Origin: Ectocarpus siliculosus
Lineage: Eukaryota; Sar; Phaeophyceae; Ectocarpales; Ectocarpaceae
Direction: 5' to 3'
Assembly: GCA_000310025.1 (NCBI GenBank)
Contig: FN649755.1
Coordinates: forward strand, 1,701,872 to 1,750,796
Length of the DNA: 48,925 bases
In this document: piece after piece, positions 30,835 to 42,716 of the stretch
Position numbering within the stretch: position 1 is the first letter of the stretch
Layout: the number at the start of each line of letters is the position of its first letter
The notes under the pieces: generated by a model
The model's database searches: none
What the model was told of the DNA's origin: nothing
What the model saw: the letters and a program-made list of their open reading frames with translations, nothing else
Made by a program: the position numbers and the translations under genes

Positions 30835-33800
30835 CGGAGGCGCTGGGGGCAGATGAGATGGCTACTACTCCAGCAACACCGGTCTGTAGCTACTCTTCGT
30901 CCGAGGGCGGAGTACTACAGCGGTGGAGGGTGAACGAAGGACAACGAGGTGAGGTTTTTGCCGGACCTTTTCCTTTTGCTAGCGACCCCCGTCTCCCCGT
31001 GGATGCTTCGCCAAGGGCACAAGTCAGCCGCAAGTGACGTGAGAAGTCCTATTACTCATTTCGAGTGCGACATCTCGGACGGAAGATATGCCATAGGATA
31101 GGTAGGTCCGATAGGGTGGTTTGGTGAGATCCGGGAACTTGGGTGTTTTGTCGACAAAGGCGATAAGGCAAGTCTCGATTTCGGGTCGAGGTTCAATTGC
31201 CTACAGTTTTCGCCCACCCCCGGGTGTGTGTGTGTGCATGTTTCATGCCTGATGCAAAGCTCCCCCCAGGATGAGGTAAATTTGGGAGGGGGGGGGGGGG
31301 AGTTCTTCACGTGTGTTCCTTGTGATGCCCTACGCTTGGATTGCAACGACATACAGTGTTTGCCTGCCGCGCGGCACAAAAAACTACTATTCCCGCCCAT
31401 CCTGCCGCATTCCACCGTCATCGCGGCTTTGGCGGATTGGAAACACGGCAACCCGTGTCTTTTTCGTTTACGTCCCAAAAGTCACCGCCACCCTCTCGCC
31501 GCCGCCGCTGGGGGCGTTCCGGTGAAGGAATGCGTGGGTTGGGGGTTGAAATATGTACCGCCGGCGACCCCGCGCGTCAGGGTTGCCGCGCCGCGAGAAC
31601 CGGGCGGAAACCGGCGGCGGCGACGCTACCGGCAGATCGGCCGTGCCCCTAACAAAGTATAATCCAACGTTTTTCGATACAGAACAAGACAAGACAAGTA
31701 CTGCTGGAAGCATGGTGCTCTTCATGCAAGAGTTGGTCACCCTGATGATCTGCCGTCTTCCAGGGGTTACAATCTGCTTCAGTTTGTGGGTTCTATTATC
31801 TCTCTGAAGGACTCCCTCTCCGTATTTTTAACTTTCAGCACGAAATATTCGCCCTATCGGTGGAAAAACGGTCTACTTGGTGAACATAACATGCGCAGCA
31901 GTTACACTTGACGGTCGTCAACGCGGGAAAGGGGCGGAGAATGGACCCGTTTTGAGTATGAAGTACAACAGCTGTAAGCTGTAAGGCGCGCAACAGGAGC
32001 GGTAGAACATGATATCGCGCGGGCAGCCGGATGCGCCACAGAGGGCAACCCCATAATCTATCTTACAAGCGGACGCCGAAATCGAACGGGAGTGAGTTGC
32101 GCGAAAACCAACTGGACGATCGCACTATTGTACATACATTCAAGCAAATGAAACAGAGACCGGTGCGTTTTACTCCGGGAGAGACCCTTAGAAAGTAACT
32201 TGTTTTTTTACATTCCTCCACAGAGAATAGCCAAACACGAAATTCTTGTATGCAACGCGAAGACAACAACAAGAAACGCGCCAAGCAAGGTAGAGTTGCT
32301 CCAGAAACACGCACTGAGTGCTCATCGCTCGGTACATCGCAATTTCACTGGGAGGCGCCGCCGGCGGAGCAATTCTTGCATTTATTTGTCATCGCTGCGT
32401 CAACCAAGGTGTTATGGCGTGAAGGTGAAGTTAGATGTTGTATTTGTACGCGGATAATAAACGTGTTTCATTTGCGGCATCATGTTGTGTACAAGAAAAT
32501 GTTCTGAGAGGTTCTCAAGGCCAGCCAACATACTAGCCCTCACCCTAAGGCCAACAATGAAGGACAGCTCAGGCCATCGACAGGCCACGCAGGGAACCAT
32601 CCGGAGAGCCTACACAAACCCACTGGAGAAATTTTTTTACAACTCGTCTCTTGCTGTGGTATCTATCTGGCCCATGGGTACAGGGGTGATGCCCCATTGT
32701 GTACTCCCAATCAATACCCAAACACCTCGAACAAGCGGGGCGTGCACGAAAAAGTGTGATCATCTTCGGCAGACGGACACAGCAGCGAGCACGCAGTCTC
32801 GGCCTGCTTGACGCTGTAGCTGCTTCGCTTGGTTGTTATTTTGTAGAGAAACAACGGCTCTATCGAAGTCGTTCGAGGTTACAGCAGAAAAAGCCAGACA
32901 TAAATACTTGCTTTTTAATTAAGGAATAATAAAAACACACACAGAAAGCTTTTTGTTCTGCATCTGAAGCTCTCCACAATTCTTCACAGCGTCACCAGCC
33001 AAGCCAAGTCTCTGCATCATCATCGCCATAAGCAGACAACCTCTCACCGAGACCCTATACTGGTGTGCGGAGAAGAAGCTGCTCCGAAGCACGAGGGTCA
33101 AACGCCGAGCGATAAGATTGTCCGTGCGGGTAACCCCTTCTTTCAGCAGAACGTTGAAGGCAAACGTGCGGGTATTATGTAGGGACGAAGGCAAAACGGA
33201 ATATAGAAAGTGGAAAAAATGAATCTTTCACCCGCAGCCGTTCCCGACCGTTTGTTTGAGTTTGACATGTCGCACGGGACACACCCTACGCGCGGAGAGC
33301 ACCACGATTAGAACCTCAAGCTTTTTTTCAGTCAATGTGCGTAATGTGCGCTTGAATCTCTCTTCTCAGCCAGTTCTGGTGCCCAGCAAGATACCACATT
33401 ACTTGCAACAGCAGAGGGGCCTGCGTTTGATTTCATCCTAAAGATGCAACAAGATACTGCTGTGTAGATAAGGGCAGCCATCTTGTATGCCATGCCGCTT
33501 GCTGAAACTGCTCTTGTTGTGGTGTGTCGTTGCTTCACAGCAGTTTTCCCCCATCACCAGAATGCCCCGGACTGCTGTGGTGTGATTCATTCGTCGTTCG
33601 CATGATACGCAACATACACTGTTCCGTTCTCAAGGTGGGGATGAAGCATGCATTCACTCATCACCCAAGGGCAGCGGCACCCAGGCAGAGGGCACAGAGT
33701 ATTCATCTTCATCGGCCGCGAACATGAGAAAAAAAGTTTGACCGTGCATTCCGGGGCCAGTCGGAAAGCTTGGACCCCCAGATCCCCGAGCATGATTGTT

Positions 33801-34128
33801 CACAGACTGATGCCTACCATTGACGAAATGAAATCAGACCCAGGGAAGCAGCGTCGATGCAATCATTCCCTGGTGTGGATGCACGCGAGCGCATGTGCGC
33901 ATTTGTGGGCACATCGATGCGTTTCTTTCTGGTTCGCGTACTGAGATGAGAGACGGAAAGAACACACTGACGTACCACTGACGTACCCCACGACGTATAT
34001 TTTTTTTTATTCTGCACACGCACTGGTAAATGAAGCAGGTAAGCCAACGCATCGATCGTATCATTCATTCCATGGTGATGCAGAGCGCGCGAGTTTGTGT
34101 CTGTCTCTTTCGACACACACACCTCACC
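30835..34128. other. 3.3 kb without a recognised gene
   Basis: Contains a G-run at 31288-31299 and GT repeats at 31224-31235. Open frames reach about 144 codons on both strands but overlap and lack coherent exon boundaries. A small gene could be hidden here; I cannot support one. Confidence 0.4.
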
Positions 34129-34687
34129 TTACGCTGTTCTTCTCTGCATCAATGATCCACCGATGACGCACTCTCCAGCAGCAGGCGAGATGTGGGATCG
34201 TGGGTCTGGAATTGATACAGCACCGTTGTATGAATGAAGGAACTTTGGAACCCGGGGAACGTTCTTTCTGGTACCAGCGAGCGGAAACAAAAAACAAAAA
34301 TGGATGCGGAACAGCGTATCGTCCGCTACGGCAGTACCATTTACCACATCTGAACCAGCCTGCTGGAGCCTGATGCACATAAATTTCCCACGGACACCAA
34401 CCATGAACATTTCGAGATACCGGCGCGGCCCGCTTTGGAATGATTCTCAATGCGGTAAAACCGTTCCGTTCTCTCTACATGCAGCACCTTTCTAACCCAG
34501 ACCCTTCTTCTGTCCGAACGATAATTTATACCACATTTTGGAGGTGTGATTTCCGTGAATCCATCTGATTCGCTGGTGTTTGTGCCGCTGCCCAAGGGCC
34601 GAGGGCGCTTACCTGCTGCTCAAGACGCTCTGAAAAAAGACTGCCGTAACTAAAGTTCTGATCACCGAGGTGAGTGAAAGTGATTGC
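34129..34687 (-). CDS. Hypothetical two-exon fragment
   Basis: Minus-strand exons 34687-34613 (donor CAGCAG then GTAAGC) and 34359-34129 (acceptor GGCTCCAGCAG). Both are in phase 0 and join to one frame. The first encodes HLGDQNFSYGSLFSERLEQQ. The second encodes GSDVVNGTAVADDTLFRIHF, then a basic stretch and a tail with HSYNGAVSIPDPRSHISP, stopping at the TAA at 34131-34129. That stop lies within GTAAGGTGAGG, so a downstream exon is also conceivable. The acceptor of the first exon (GTGGCAGTAG) is weak, and a plus-strand donor-like GTGAGTG overlaps it. No family recognised. Confidence 0.3.
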
Positions 34688-35265
34688 CTACTACTGCCAC
34701 ACGGCGTGCCGCACGTGGAGATGGATTGATGAACAAGGAGCGATTGTCGAGTGCATAACAACGCACGGAACAATTTGAGCAGCAAAGCCCCGCGGCCCGG
34801 GCGTAGCAAGAGGTCTAGAAGAAAAGGGCATGGGGGTCTGCTCCCAGTCGCTTGCACGCCGAAACTCATCATTCATTGCCCAGCTGCGCTCCGGGAACAG
34901 ACGCGTTCTCGCTCTACACGGACGGGTCCTTACGCATGCCATCATTCGTTTCCGATCAATCTGTCGGTTTCTCCTCTGTTGATCAGTCGTGTTTAGGTCG
35001 CGTCCCCTCCTCGTTGTTGCTTTGGGCGCTCGTTTGCGCATCATCAGGCCTCTGCTGTGCTGCGTAAAAAACAACCAGCGCTGCCATAGGACAAAGACTC
35101 GTCACTAAGCCGAGTCTTTCTTTTCGACGCGGTACTGTAGCGCTGCAGGGAGAGGTTTCGATTTGCGAGACGAAGCGCCTGCCTTTGTTGCCGCGTTGTT
35201 GTTGCTTTGTGCCGAGTAGACGAAACGGGTGACTGGTTGCCGCCAATGTCAGCCAACTACATGTA

Positions 35266-35345
35266 CTTCTCGCGATAAAAATATCTCAGGCAGGAACCGC
35301 AGGAGGGGCCCCTTCTCATGTGACCCCGGTTGGGTCGTCTAGCTA
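35266..35345 (+). repeat. Dispersed repeat, copy 2 (pair with 20606-20700)
   Basis: See the first copy for the shared blocks. Confidence 0.6.
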
Positions 35346-35702
35346 GTAGAAGTGGAGGATGGGGCCAGAGGGGCAGACGGCAGAGTCCAATGATGGGAGA
35401 AAACAAAAAAAATGTACTGCTGTACCTTTCGCAGCCCCTGGATCGTTTGGCGAGTGTTCCTCTCTTCCATCTCTTGTCTGGCGACCGGAAGGAGTCACGC
35501 GCCCCTTCATGCACGGCCTTCAGCCATGGCCATGGACTACGAACGGTGGTGGACAAACGCTGACTGCTTCGTTGTTGTTTCAACCCACGTATTGTTTGTT
35601 TTTTGGTTCGGCTCTCTGTCCGTCTGTCTCGCTTTATACAAAGTTGAACTACCTCTGCTGTCTCTTCAAGTACATCACTTCGAGAAAGGAGCCAAGACGA
35701 AG

Positions 35703-38700
35703 ATGACGACTGCTGCCCACCAGTCCGCAACCACCGCCTTGGCCTTGGCCGCTGCCCTGGCCCATTTCGCGAGGTATGTATGTGGGTGCGCGCTTGATCG
35801 TGAGATGCCAACCATACGCCTCCTCCGTCGCCGTCGCAGCTTGTGTTTGAGGGTGGCAGACAACGATGTCATCGTGATGCTGACGGCGTGCCTGTCAGAA
35901 AGACTAAATACCCATTCGAGGCATTGTACCACACAGCAGTGCCTCTTTCAACCATATGGCAGAAAGCTTTCGGCTTCGTTTTCTACGCCTGGGCCTCAAC
36001 ATCTGGCCAAGACGTGCCGAGCGCCCGATTTAGAGTCGGAATGGGAGGGGGGGGGGGGGGCTTCCATGAGCGCGGAGCCCAAGTTCGTGAGGTGCATCGC
36101 GAGACTGACCTTTGATTGTTGCAACGATTCGGAGCGTTTGGCGGGTTGATGTGCGTTCGTTCCCGCTAAGGGGCTACGGACGGTAGTCTGCAGAAGGGGC
36201 GAGTGGGGGGGCGTACTCTACGTTTCCATGCCTTCGCGGCTGCATAGACCATTGACCAAAGGGGGGGGAGCGGGGGGGGTGAATCGTGTGCCAGCACTGC
36301 TGCTGTTGACATTTTTCTCTCCCTCTCCGACCCCTTAATCCCGCCCTTGCTGCACTTGTTCTTCTACAGTAGTGGCGGCAGTGTCAGCCTTGGGCACAAC
36401 AAGACCGCGCTTGTTGTGTGCATGGCAGCGTTGTTGGTTGGGGGAGCTTGGGCCGATTCAAGCCCGGCAATGGCGGCAACCGCTGACGACCTCGTCATCG
36501 GTAAGGCCAACCTCGCGCGACACCCACCACGCAGTTTTACCGATGCTACACGTTTTTTTATACCTCAATAGTTTCCTGCTTTTTTCAAAATCGCGCGAAC
36601 GGAATGAAGAGACTTGCCATTTTTCAAATCTTGCCTGAATTGTGCGTGGCCGCCCAGCGTAATCGGCCGGTACGCCGGCTTGTGTTGTGCTCTGGTTTCC
36701 ACGGAACCTCTTGAACAGAAACACCCGCTCTCCCTGCCCCATTTGACCTACCGTTGCTTAACGCCTGAACACGTGTTGAGCGTGCCTTGTTAAGACTGAG
36801 CGGTGGTGCGTTTCCAGCTCCCTTTCATGTTGCAATGTTTGGCGCTATCGTAGCTTCAGCATTAGCCAGCTTAACGTGGTTCAAATATTGCCAATGCTGT
36901 CGCTGTTTCATGTCGTAGATCAATTTCCGTCGTGTTTTTGATCTCGTAGATCCAGAACACAGCCCTGGCTGAGCGTTTTCACCTTGCACCTGGCTCAACC
37001 CCTGATTTGTTGTGCTGTTACCTATGACCGCGATGATGATGCTTTCCAGGGGAGGAGGCTTGCAGCAGCCGCTGGGACGCCAACTGTGACGGAGACACGA
37101 TGGACGAGGTTCTGTTCTGGCTGGTCTTATGGATATGGAGAGGCTACAAACTCTACGCGGTGAGCATTCTCACTCGCGTTGTTCTGACAGCTGGTGCTCT
37201 ACAGCACGTGCCCGCACTTATGAACGTCTAACCGTAGGTGACACAAGATACCCCCCCCCCCCCCCAGTCTCCGGTGTTTGCCATCGGGGTTTGGGTTTTC
37301 GTCGCTTGGCAACGACGTTGTAAAACAAGCCCCCCACTCGGTGTTTTGCCATCGGGATTGGGTTTTCGTCGCTTGGCAACGACGTTGTAAAACAAGCCAA
37401 TTCACTTCGTGAACTCGGCAACCAGGTTACCGTTTTTGTTTTTACCTCGTTTTTTTTTTTGGCGGTAACCATAATGGTGGTCGAGTAGATCATGTTGTGC
37501 GGGGTCGAGAAACCTCACTCCGCGCAACGGGGGATGATCGCACCACGTTGTGTTAAAATGGTCAAGCTTCCTCGAGGCAGTTACACAGTGCTCACAACTG
37601 TCTCTGGAAGTGAAAGCACCAGAAAATAAATTAAGTCATACGTAGCTGTCATCCGTACGCAAGGAAGTAAGCACAAGATGCCGAACACCCTTAGCAGGAT
37701 GCAGCTCACCCTTCATGCGACTCGCCAAATACCTCACGGCGCTTCGCGCTTGGTGATGTGAGAGCCTGGTCCGGTGAGAACCCGGCGTGCTCCGTCCCGG
37801 CTTTGTAGGGATGCGAGGTCAATGGTCAAACGACTACGGCATCCACGACTACGAGTACACCCCCCCCCCCCCCCCCGTGGGCCGCGTTTCAAAGGTCGAT
37901 CTGTCCCACGGGACAAGCGTTGAAGCGCCGCGAACGGCGGCATTGAAGCCGTCTCGTCGAGCGCTTTCTGAAAACGTATCTGATCATTTATGCATCCTCT
38001 TCATCGTTGGGCGTTCGGGCTTTGAACACGGGTCCAGGGGGCGTGGTATCTTGTGTCATTCCGCCTACGGTAGCTTTGGCCGAGGCTGGGGTTCTAACCG
38101 TATTCCTAGGGTAATGCTGCCAATGGTCGCTATATGGGGTTTAGTGTGAGGGGTCTTATCCGAGCTAAAAAAAATGGTGCTCAATTTCGGAAATTTTGAG
38201 TTTTTTGGAGGCTCAATTTCTCAACTCCTGGGTTCCGACTGTAGGCGTTCTGTACGCGTTGTTTCTCACGACCTCGTGGTGTATTTTTTGTTTGCTCTTG
38301 CAACATCTCCGTAAGAAGACAGGACTCGTCGCCCCAAACGAAGGTTGATGCTTGCCTTTGCCGATTTTTTTTAAGCGGCGCCATCTCTACGACCTCGTCA
38401 TGCGTTCGCCTTCGCTACTCTTCTAGTAGAAAGAGAGAATCGTCGCCATTTCCACGAAGAAGAAGGTTGATGCTGCTTGCCTGTAATGTTGCCGAGGTGT
38501 CGTGCGTAGCATTTGAAGTGTCGGGGAATGTTGCACGCGTGTTGTCCCATCATACCACGACCTCGTCGCGTAATAGACGTCGACACGTTATTGCCTTCGC
38601 AGCTCTGTAGCAGACGGGTTCGTCGCCATGAAACGAAAGTAGTGTGATGCTTTGACGTTCCGTAGCAGTGTCAGGCGTGTTCGCATGTTTTTTTGTTTTT

Positions 38701-39336
38701 TTTTTACGATGCCGTCCTGGCTGGTGTGGTACTCGCCTCCTTCGTAACAACATGCAAGCGTGATGAAATCCAGATTCGTTCGCCATTGGTTGCCTTCCTT
38801 CTTCCGCGGAGCCCCCTTTTTTGACAAAGGTATCGATTGACAACCGTCCCAGTTTTCATTTCTCCGGCATGGGGAAAAAACCATGCCTGCTCTCGCCAAC
38901 AATACGTACACAACAATAATAACCCGGCGGAGAAATAATAGCAGTAAGATTGCAGCTAGCCCTCCCTTATTCCGTCGTCCACCGCCCACCCACGCTGCCC
39001 GCACATTTTCCCCGACGGCCGGCCCCGATCGTTTGCTCCAAGTGCGCGCGGAGCGTGCGGGCTGCGGCTGTGTGGCTGACAGGAACAGCCTTCTTCATCG
39101 ATGCGAGGAGAAGAGCGTCGTCGTTTCTCCTTCGCAGGGGGGGGGCGGCTTTGCGGGCAGCAGCTCGCATGCCGCCACTTGGTGGCCTGGGAGGGGGCGG
39201 TGGCGTTGCCGTCCCCCCCATCATGCGGAACTTGGAGGAAAAGGAGGACGATGTTGAGCTTGCCGTCATCTCGCCGCGGTCGCCGGTAGCGGCGGCGGCG
39301 GTGGCGGAGCAGCATCCGCTTCCTTTGCCGCAGTGA
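35703..39336 (+). CDS. Gene C: complete four-exon, two-helix membrane protein, about 201 residues
   Basis: Exons 35703-35773, 36370-36500, 37050-37159 and 39043-39336 total 606 nt, exactly 201 codons plus TGA. Donors are GTATGT, GTAAGG and GTGAGC; acceptors are TTCTTCTACAG, GCTTTCCAG and GCTCCAAG; phases 2, 1 and 0. Exon 1 starts at ATG with hydrophobic ALALAAALAHFA. Exon 2 carries a second hydrophobic stretch (TALVVCMAALLVGGAWA) with a signal-like end (SSPAMAA). Exon 3 has EEACSSRWDANCDGDTMDE then an aromatic helix start (FWLVLWIW). Exon 4 continues with RAAAVWLTGTAFFIDARRRA, a Gly-rich linker and an acidic then Ala/Pro tail ending HPLPLPQ. Exons 2-4 match gene D in order and phase. The 1.9-kb third intron is full of repeats. 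Two hydrophobic N-terminal segments could be a bipartite targeting signal or a membrane helix. The function is unknown. Confidence 0.6.
37225..37268. mobile_element. Left-end fragment of a TACCGTA-family element
   Basis: AACCGTAGGTGACACAAGAT then ACCCCCCCC matches the left end of the 45.8-kb copy. No right end follows. It lies in gene C intron 3. Confidence 0.55.
37272..37398. repeat. Tandem duplication, 67-bp period
   Basis: CGGTGTTTGCCATCGGGGTT and TTCGTCGCTTGGCAACGACG then TTGTAAAACAAGCC occur twice, nearly identical. Confidence 0.9.
37788..37877 (+). mobile_element. tRNA-like short repeat with poly-C end, copy 1
   Basis: TGCTCCGTCCCGG, GGGATGCGAGGTCAATGGTC, AAACGACTACGG, CACGACTACGAGTAC and a run of C. 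GGTCAATGGTC then AACGAC resembles a tRNA D-arm / A-box region. Other copies are at 44455-44532 and 48.5-48.7 kb. Confidence 0.55.
37878..38072. mobile_element. TACCGTA-family element, copy c, left end truncated
   Basis: GCCGTCTCGTCGAGCG, GCATCCTCTTCATCGT, GGGTCCAGGGGGCGTGGTAT, CTTGTGTCAT and TACGGTA (38066-38072). The left end directly follows the poly-C of the tRNA-like repeat. Confidence 0.65.
38250..38680. repeat. Diverged tandem repeat, about three units of 120-165 bp
   Basis: ACGACCTCGT, TTCGC(C/A)TTCGC-like, GT(A/C)G(A/C)AGACAGG or equivalent, TCGTCGCC, GAAGGTTGATGCTTGCC recur near 38270-38375, 38390-38490 and 38557-38670, inside gene C intron 3. Confidence 0.55.
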
Positions 39337-39436
39337 TCGTCAGCCGGGCGCCGTCACCGCCGCCGCCGCCGCTGCCGCCGCTGCCGCCGGCGACCACGTC
39401 CGGCGCGTCCCCGTGTTGGCGGATTAGAAAACGTGT

Positions 39437-39760
39437 CCATGAGTACAGGATGGGAGGGGATGGCACAGCTAGCCGTGCTGACGCGGTGGAAACGTGCCTA
39501 TAGGGATGTTATATAGTACAGGATTGGCGACGATAGCACAGCTAGCCATGTTGACCGGTGGAAACGTGCCGCCTATATTGATATTTGTTATTACAGTAGT
39601 ACAGGATGGACGAGGATATTGTAGCACAGCTTGCTCAGAACGGGCGTCGTGATGATGGGGGGGAAACGTGCTCATGGGGATGCTAATACGGAGTATATAG
39701 GACAGGGATTGGCGAGGATTTCATAGCTACATGCATAGCTCGCCGCGCCGGCAGCCGGGG
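39437..39760. repeat. Tandem array, about 75-90-bp unit, four copies
   Basis: GTACAGGATNGGCGANGATA, GCACAGCTAGCC and GGTGGAAACGTGC recur from 39439, 39513, 39599 and 39700. Starts about 100 bp after the stop of gene C. Confidence 0.8.
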
Positions 39761-40067
39761 GTTGGATGTGACTCCCGAAGTGGGCCATACACAGCGGAAT
39801 GGTTTCTCGTTTTATTTTCACACGAACGTGTTGTTGCCGTGCTGAGTCTTTTGGACGCGGCGCGCATAGTCACACCATTTCGTATCCCATGATGGCTCGT
39901 CCTCTTCACGTCTATTTACCTGATTTTGTACATAGTTTGCTCTTGGTTGAGCGTGCACGTAGCAGTAATGCCGCCGCTTGGGCGAGCGAGAGAGGATGTG
40001 TGTGTGTGTGTGTGTGTTTATACCCTTGACAACGACAGCTTTCAGCTTGTCGTCATTTCCGACAGTC

Positions 40068-40336
40068 ATGGACCGCCTCCCTTCTATAGAAACGTTGAGC
40101 GCTGTTGTTTACCTGCCAGCTGAAATGAGCCAGCTAACAGAATTGGCTGTCGAAGGTCGGTCGACACGGTTACGATGGTTGCTGGTGGAAGGGTAAGGAA
40201 TTTGAAGACGATCAACCACACCTGTCTGTCCGTCTTTCGGAGTTGGGCGTGTGATGATGTCTTGTGCCGCGGGTGCGAACGTTTGCAACAGCAGCCAGTC
40301 GTTCAACGAACATTATTCCGAAGTGAGCGGGCATGA
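40068..40336 (+). CDS. Possible 5' end of a gene, two exons
   Basis: Exon 40068-40192 starts at ATG and ends at GG then GTAAGG; exon 40292-40336 follows GTTTGCAACAG and ends at GTGAGTGCC. Phases agree (2 and 2). The first exon encodes MDRLPSIETLSAVVYLPAEM then SQLTELAVEG and LRWLLVE; the leucine spacing (LPAEMSQLTELAVEG) recalls a degenerate leucine-rich repeat, which is only a suggestion. The second encodes SQSFNEHYSEVSGH. No further exon was identified downstream. The frame also opens upstream of the ATG through a GT microsatellite. Confidence 0.3.
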
Positions 40337-41407
40337 GTGAGTGCCCACTGCACTATCGATCGTTTTGGCTCTCTATGCCAACGACATTTACCTTTGGGTG
40401 GACGAGGTTCCGTGCGGTGCTGATGTAGGCGGATGGTGAACAGACGACGACGAATTACTCGTCGGCAACAAGTACCTGGCAGAGGGAAGTCGTAGGGGTA
40501 AATTTTCATTGAGGCTTTGTCCAGAGTAGGTCAAGGCAGGCAGCAGAGCTACACCGTGTCGCGTACTGCCTTTGGATGCCCCCCCCCCCCCCCTGTGTAG
40601 CTCCCATTCGACTACTAGGATATCAGAACTGGCGTCGACAGGGTAACTGATGAGTAACCAAGGGTCTTTTACAGTAGGAGAGTTTCTTTCGTTTCGTATT
40701 TTTTCTTCAAAAGTCGGCGCTCACAGCACTTGTGCCGCAACGGGGGAGATCAAGAATCATTTGGAGAAACTTTTTGTCTACATGTACCTCGGGATGTACA
40801 TGTACTTCGTATGTGTTCGGGGGATCCTTGTATTTTCGTGAATGAATTCTGTGGGGAATTTTTGTCGTGTTTTCCGAAAGATTTTTTGTTGTTTGTTCGT
40901 TGTTGGCATCGTATTTCATCCCGAGCTGTCTGCTAAAGTTCACGGTTAGAATAGTAGCGCCGAGGACGGTGAGGTTATAAAACAAAATCTTCAAGGAAAC
41001 GAAAGACAGTTTTGGTTTGAGAGCGAAGGGTTGCCTGTCTGTCTTGTCGCAAAACGCTCGCAGGATTTGCCCAAGGGTTTGCATGGCCATACATTGGTGT
41101 TTTTTCCTGTGCCGCTCTACCTCATACTAATAAGTATCAATCATGGTATGGTACTTACCGCCATGCTCCATTACGAGTGCTCGTTGTCAAACACGCTGAC
41201 GTGCTCCTTGTCTTACTTGCCATCATGATATTGGTCTTGCGCATACGCTCGTCGTGCGGACAAGCAAATCAGGGGTTTACCCCGGGACATTGGTACCCCT
41301 ACGCCTACACAACGAGAGATGTAATCTGCGAATGACATGTCATGTTCTCTGGGTACGTACATATTTCACGTCTTGATCGTGATCGATTCAAGCGGGAAAC
41401 GGCCAGG
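40337..41407. other. No gene recognised; poly-C at 40579-40593
   Basis: A 127-codon minus-strand frame (40707-41090) has no start context, domain or splice support. TACATGTACCTCGGGATGTA then CATGTACTTCG is a short repeat at 40779-40810. Confidence 0.4.
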
Positions 41408-41676
41408 CGCACGCTACTTACGCATTCACGGAGCCATCGCCCATGCTACAACGGGCTCTGCCGCCACGAGAAAGTCGACCTACTGTACGAGTGATCCGAT
41501 ACCGGCGCACGCTACTTACTAGTATGCATTCACGGAGCTATCGCCCATGCTACGACTGGGCTCTGCCGCCACGAGAAAATCGACCTACTGCACGAGTGAC
41601 CCGATACCGGCGCACGCTACTTACTAGCATGCCTTCAAGGAGCTATGGCCCATGCTACGACGGGGTCTACTGCCTC
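41408..41676. repeat. Tandem array, about 104-bp unit, 2.6 copies
   Basis: GCGCACGCTACTTAC, TTCACGGAGC, ATCGCCCATGCTAC, GGGCTCTGCCGCCACGAGAA, TCGACCTACTG and CGATACCGG recur with few changes. Confidence 0.9.
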
Positions 41677-42059
41677 CTCCTACCCTATTAGCTACTATTG
41701 ATTATTACCCTTGAACTATCCTCCTCACGTGGATACTTTTTCCCGAGCCACGACACACCTACCCGGTTCGTTGTTCAACCTCGGTATAGATAGGTGCTTC
41801 GAGATCACCTTACGCACCCCCTCCGCCACCTCCTCCCTGCCTGAGTCGCACAGTCTCTTCGACCCTTTCACTCTACCGTGCTACTGCTGCTGACTGCCTG
41901 TACGGTTGATTCCTCGCCTGTAGGTGACTGGCTTCTGTCAATCACAAGGCCCCGGAAGAATCAAACGCTGACAACAATCGGCAAAAAAAAAAGAGGCGAA
42001 AGCAAAAAGCAAAAACCACTACAGTATTCGCCCACACCCCTGCACCCGTTCATTCGGAG

Positions 42060-42305
42060 AGGCTTCACCCAAACACCGCTCGTGTTGAATGAACCTCTAG
42101 CCTTGTTTGCACCGCTGATGCTTCGCACACACTCTGGTCGTGTCCAATCAGCCTCTAGATAGCCTTGTTTGCACCGCTGATAATGCACGAGGCTTCTCCC
42201 ACACTCTGCACTCAATTCAATCGGCGAGGCTTTGCCCACACACTGCACTCAATTAAATCGGCGAGGCTTCGCCTACACACTGCGTGCAATCAACGGAAAC
42301 TCTAG
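42060..42305. repeat. Two interleaved short tandem repeats
   Basis: CCTTGTTTGCACCGCTGAT occurs at 42101 and 42163 with a CCTCTAG prefix. CACTCAATT(C/A)AATCGGCGAG then GCTT(T/C)GCC repeats with a period of about 40 bp to 42270. Confidence 0.8.
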
Positions 42306-42402
42306 CCTTTCTTTATCGCTGCTGCTACCGCTGCACGTCCCGAGCGCATGAAGAAGTACCGCCTCCAAGGCGGTGGGGAATCATATGCGACGAGGTTCCA
42401 CG

Positions 42403-42417
42403 CCCCCCCCCCCCCCC
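42403..42417. repeat. Poly-C tract followed by poly-A
   Basis: Fifteen C, then AG and twelve A (42420-42431). This may be the tail of a dispersed element. Confidence 0.8.
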
Positions 42418-42716
42418 AGAAAAAAAAAAAAGCGCGCCCACCAAAGAACGAAAGTGATCACTCCCGACACCCCGTTCGAGCCGCGCACTGTGCACAAAAT
42501 TCCTACAACAGAAACGAAACGCCGTGTCTTCTCGCGAATGTTGTGCGATGCTCTGCTGCTTCCCCAGCACAGCATGTGCGCCAAGGGAAGGAAGGAAACA
42601 CACCACGATGACAAACGTTCATCAACACAACAAAAAAAAAACAAGAGCGGTACGGCACCGGTGATGGTAGATACGTGCCCCGGCCGGTCCACACCGTCAC
42701 CCATCTCGAGAAACGC

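Noticed and set aside
31180-31205. GAGGTTCAATTGCC, B-box-like
   Set aside because: The flanks do not fold as a T-arm and no A box lies at the right distance.
37160-37229. Gene C reading through the exon 3 donor to the TAA at 37227-37229
   Set aside because: The frame is open, but the GTGAGC donor falls at the position used by gene D, the following exon at 39043 matches gene D, and the stop abuts a transposon fragment.
37297-37399. ACGACGTTGTAAAAC preceded by GGGTTTTC, resembling the M13/lacZ primer region of cloning vectors
   Set aside because: The intervening bases and everything around them differ from vector, and the block is part of a 67-bp tandem repeat, so vector contamination is unlikely.
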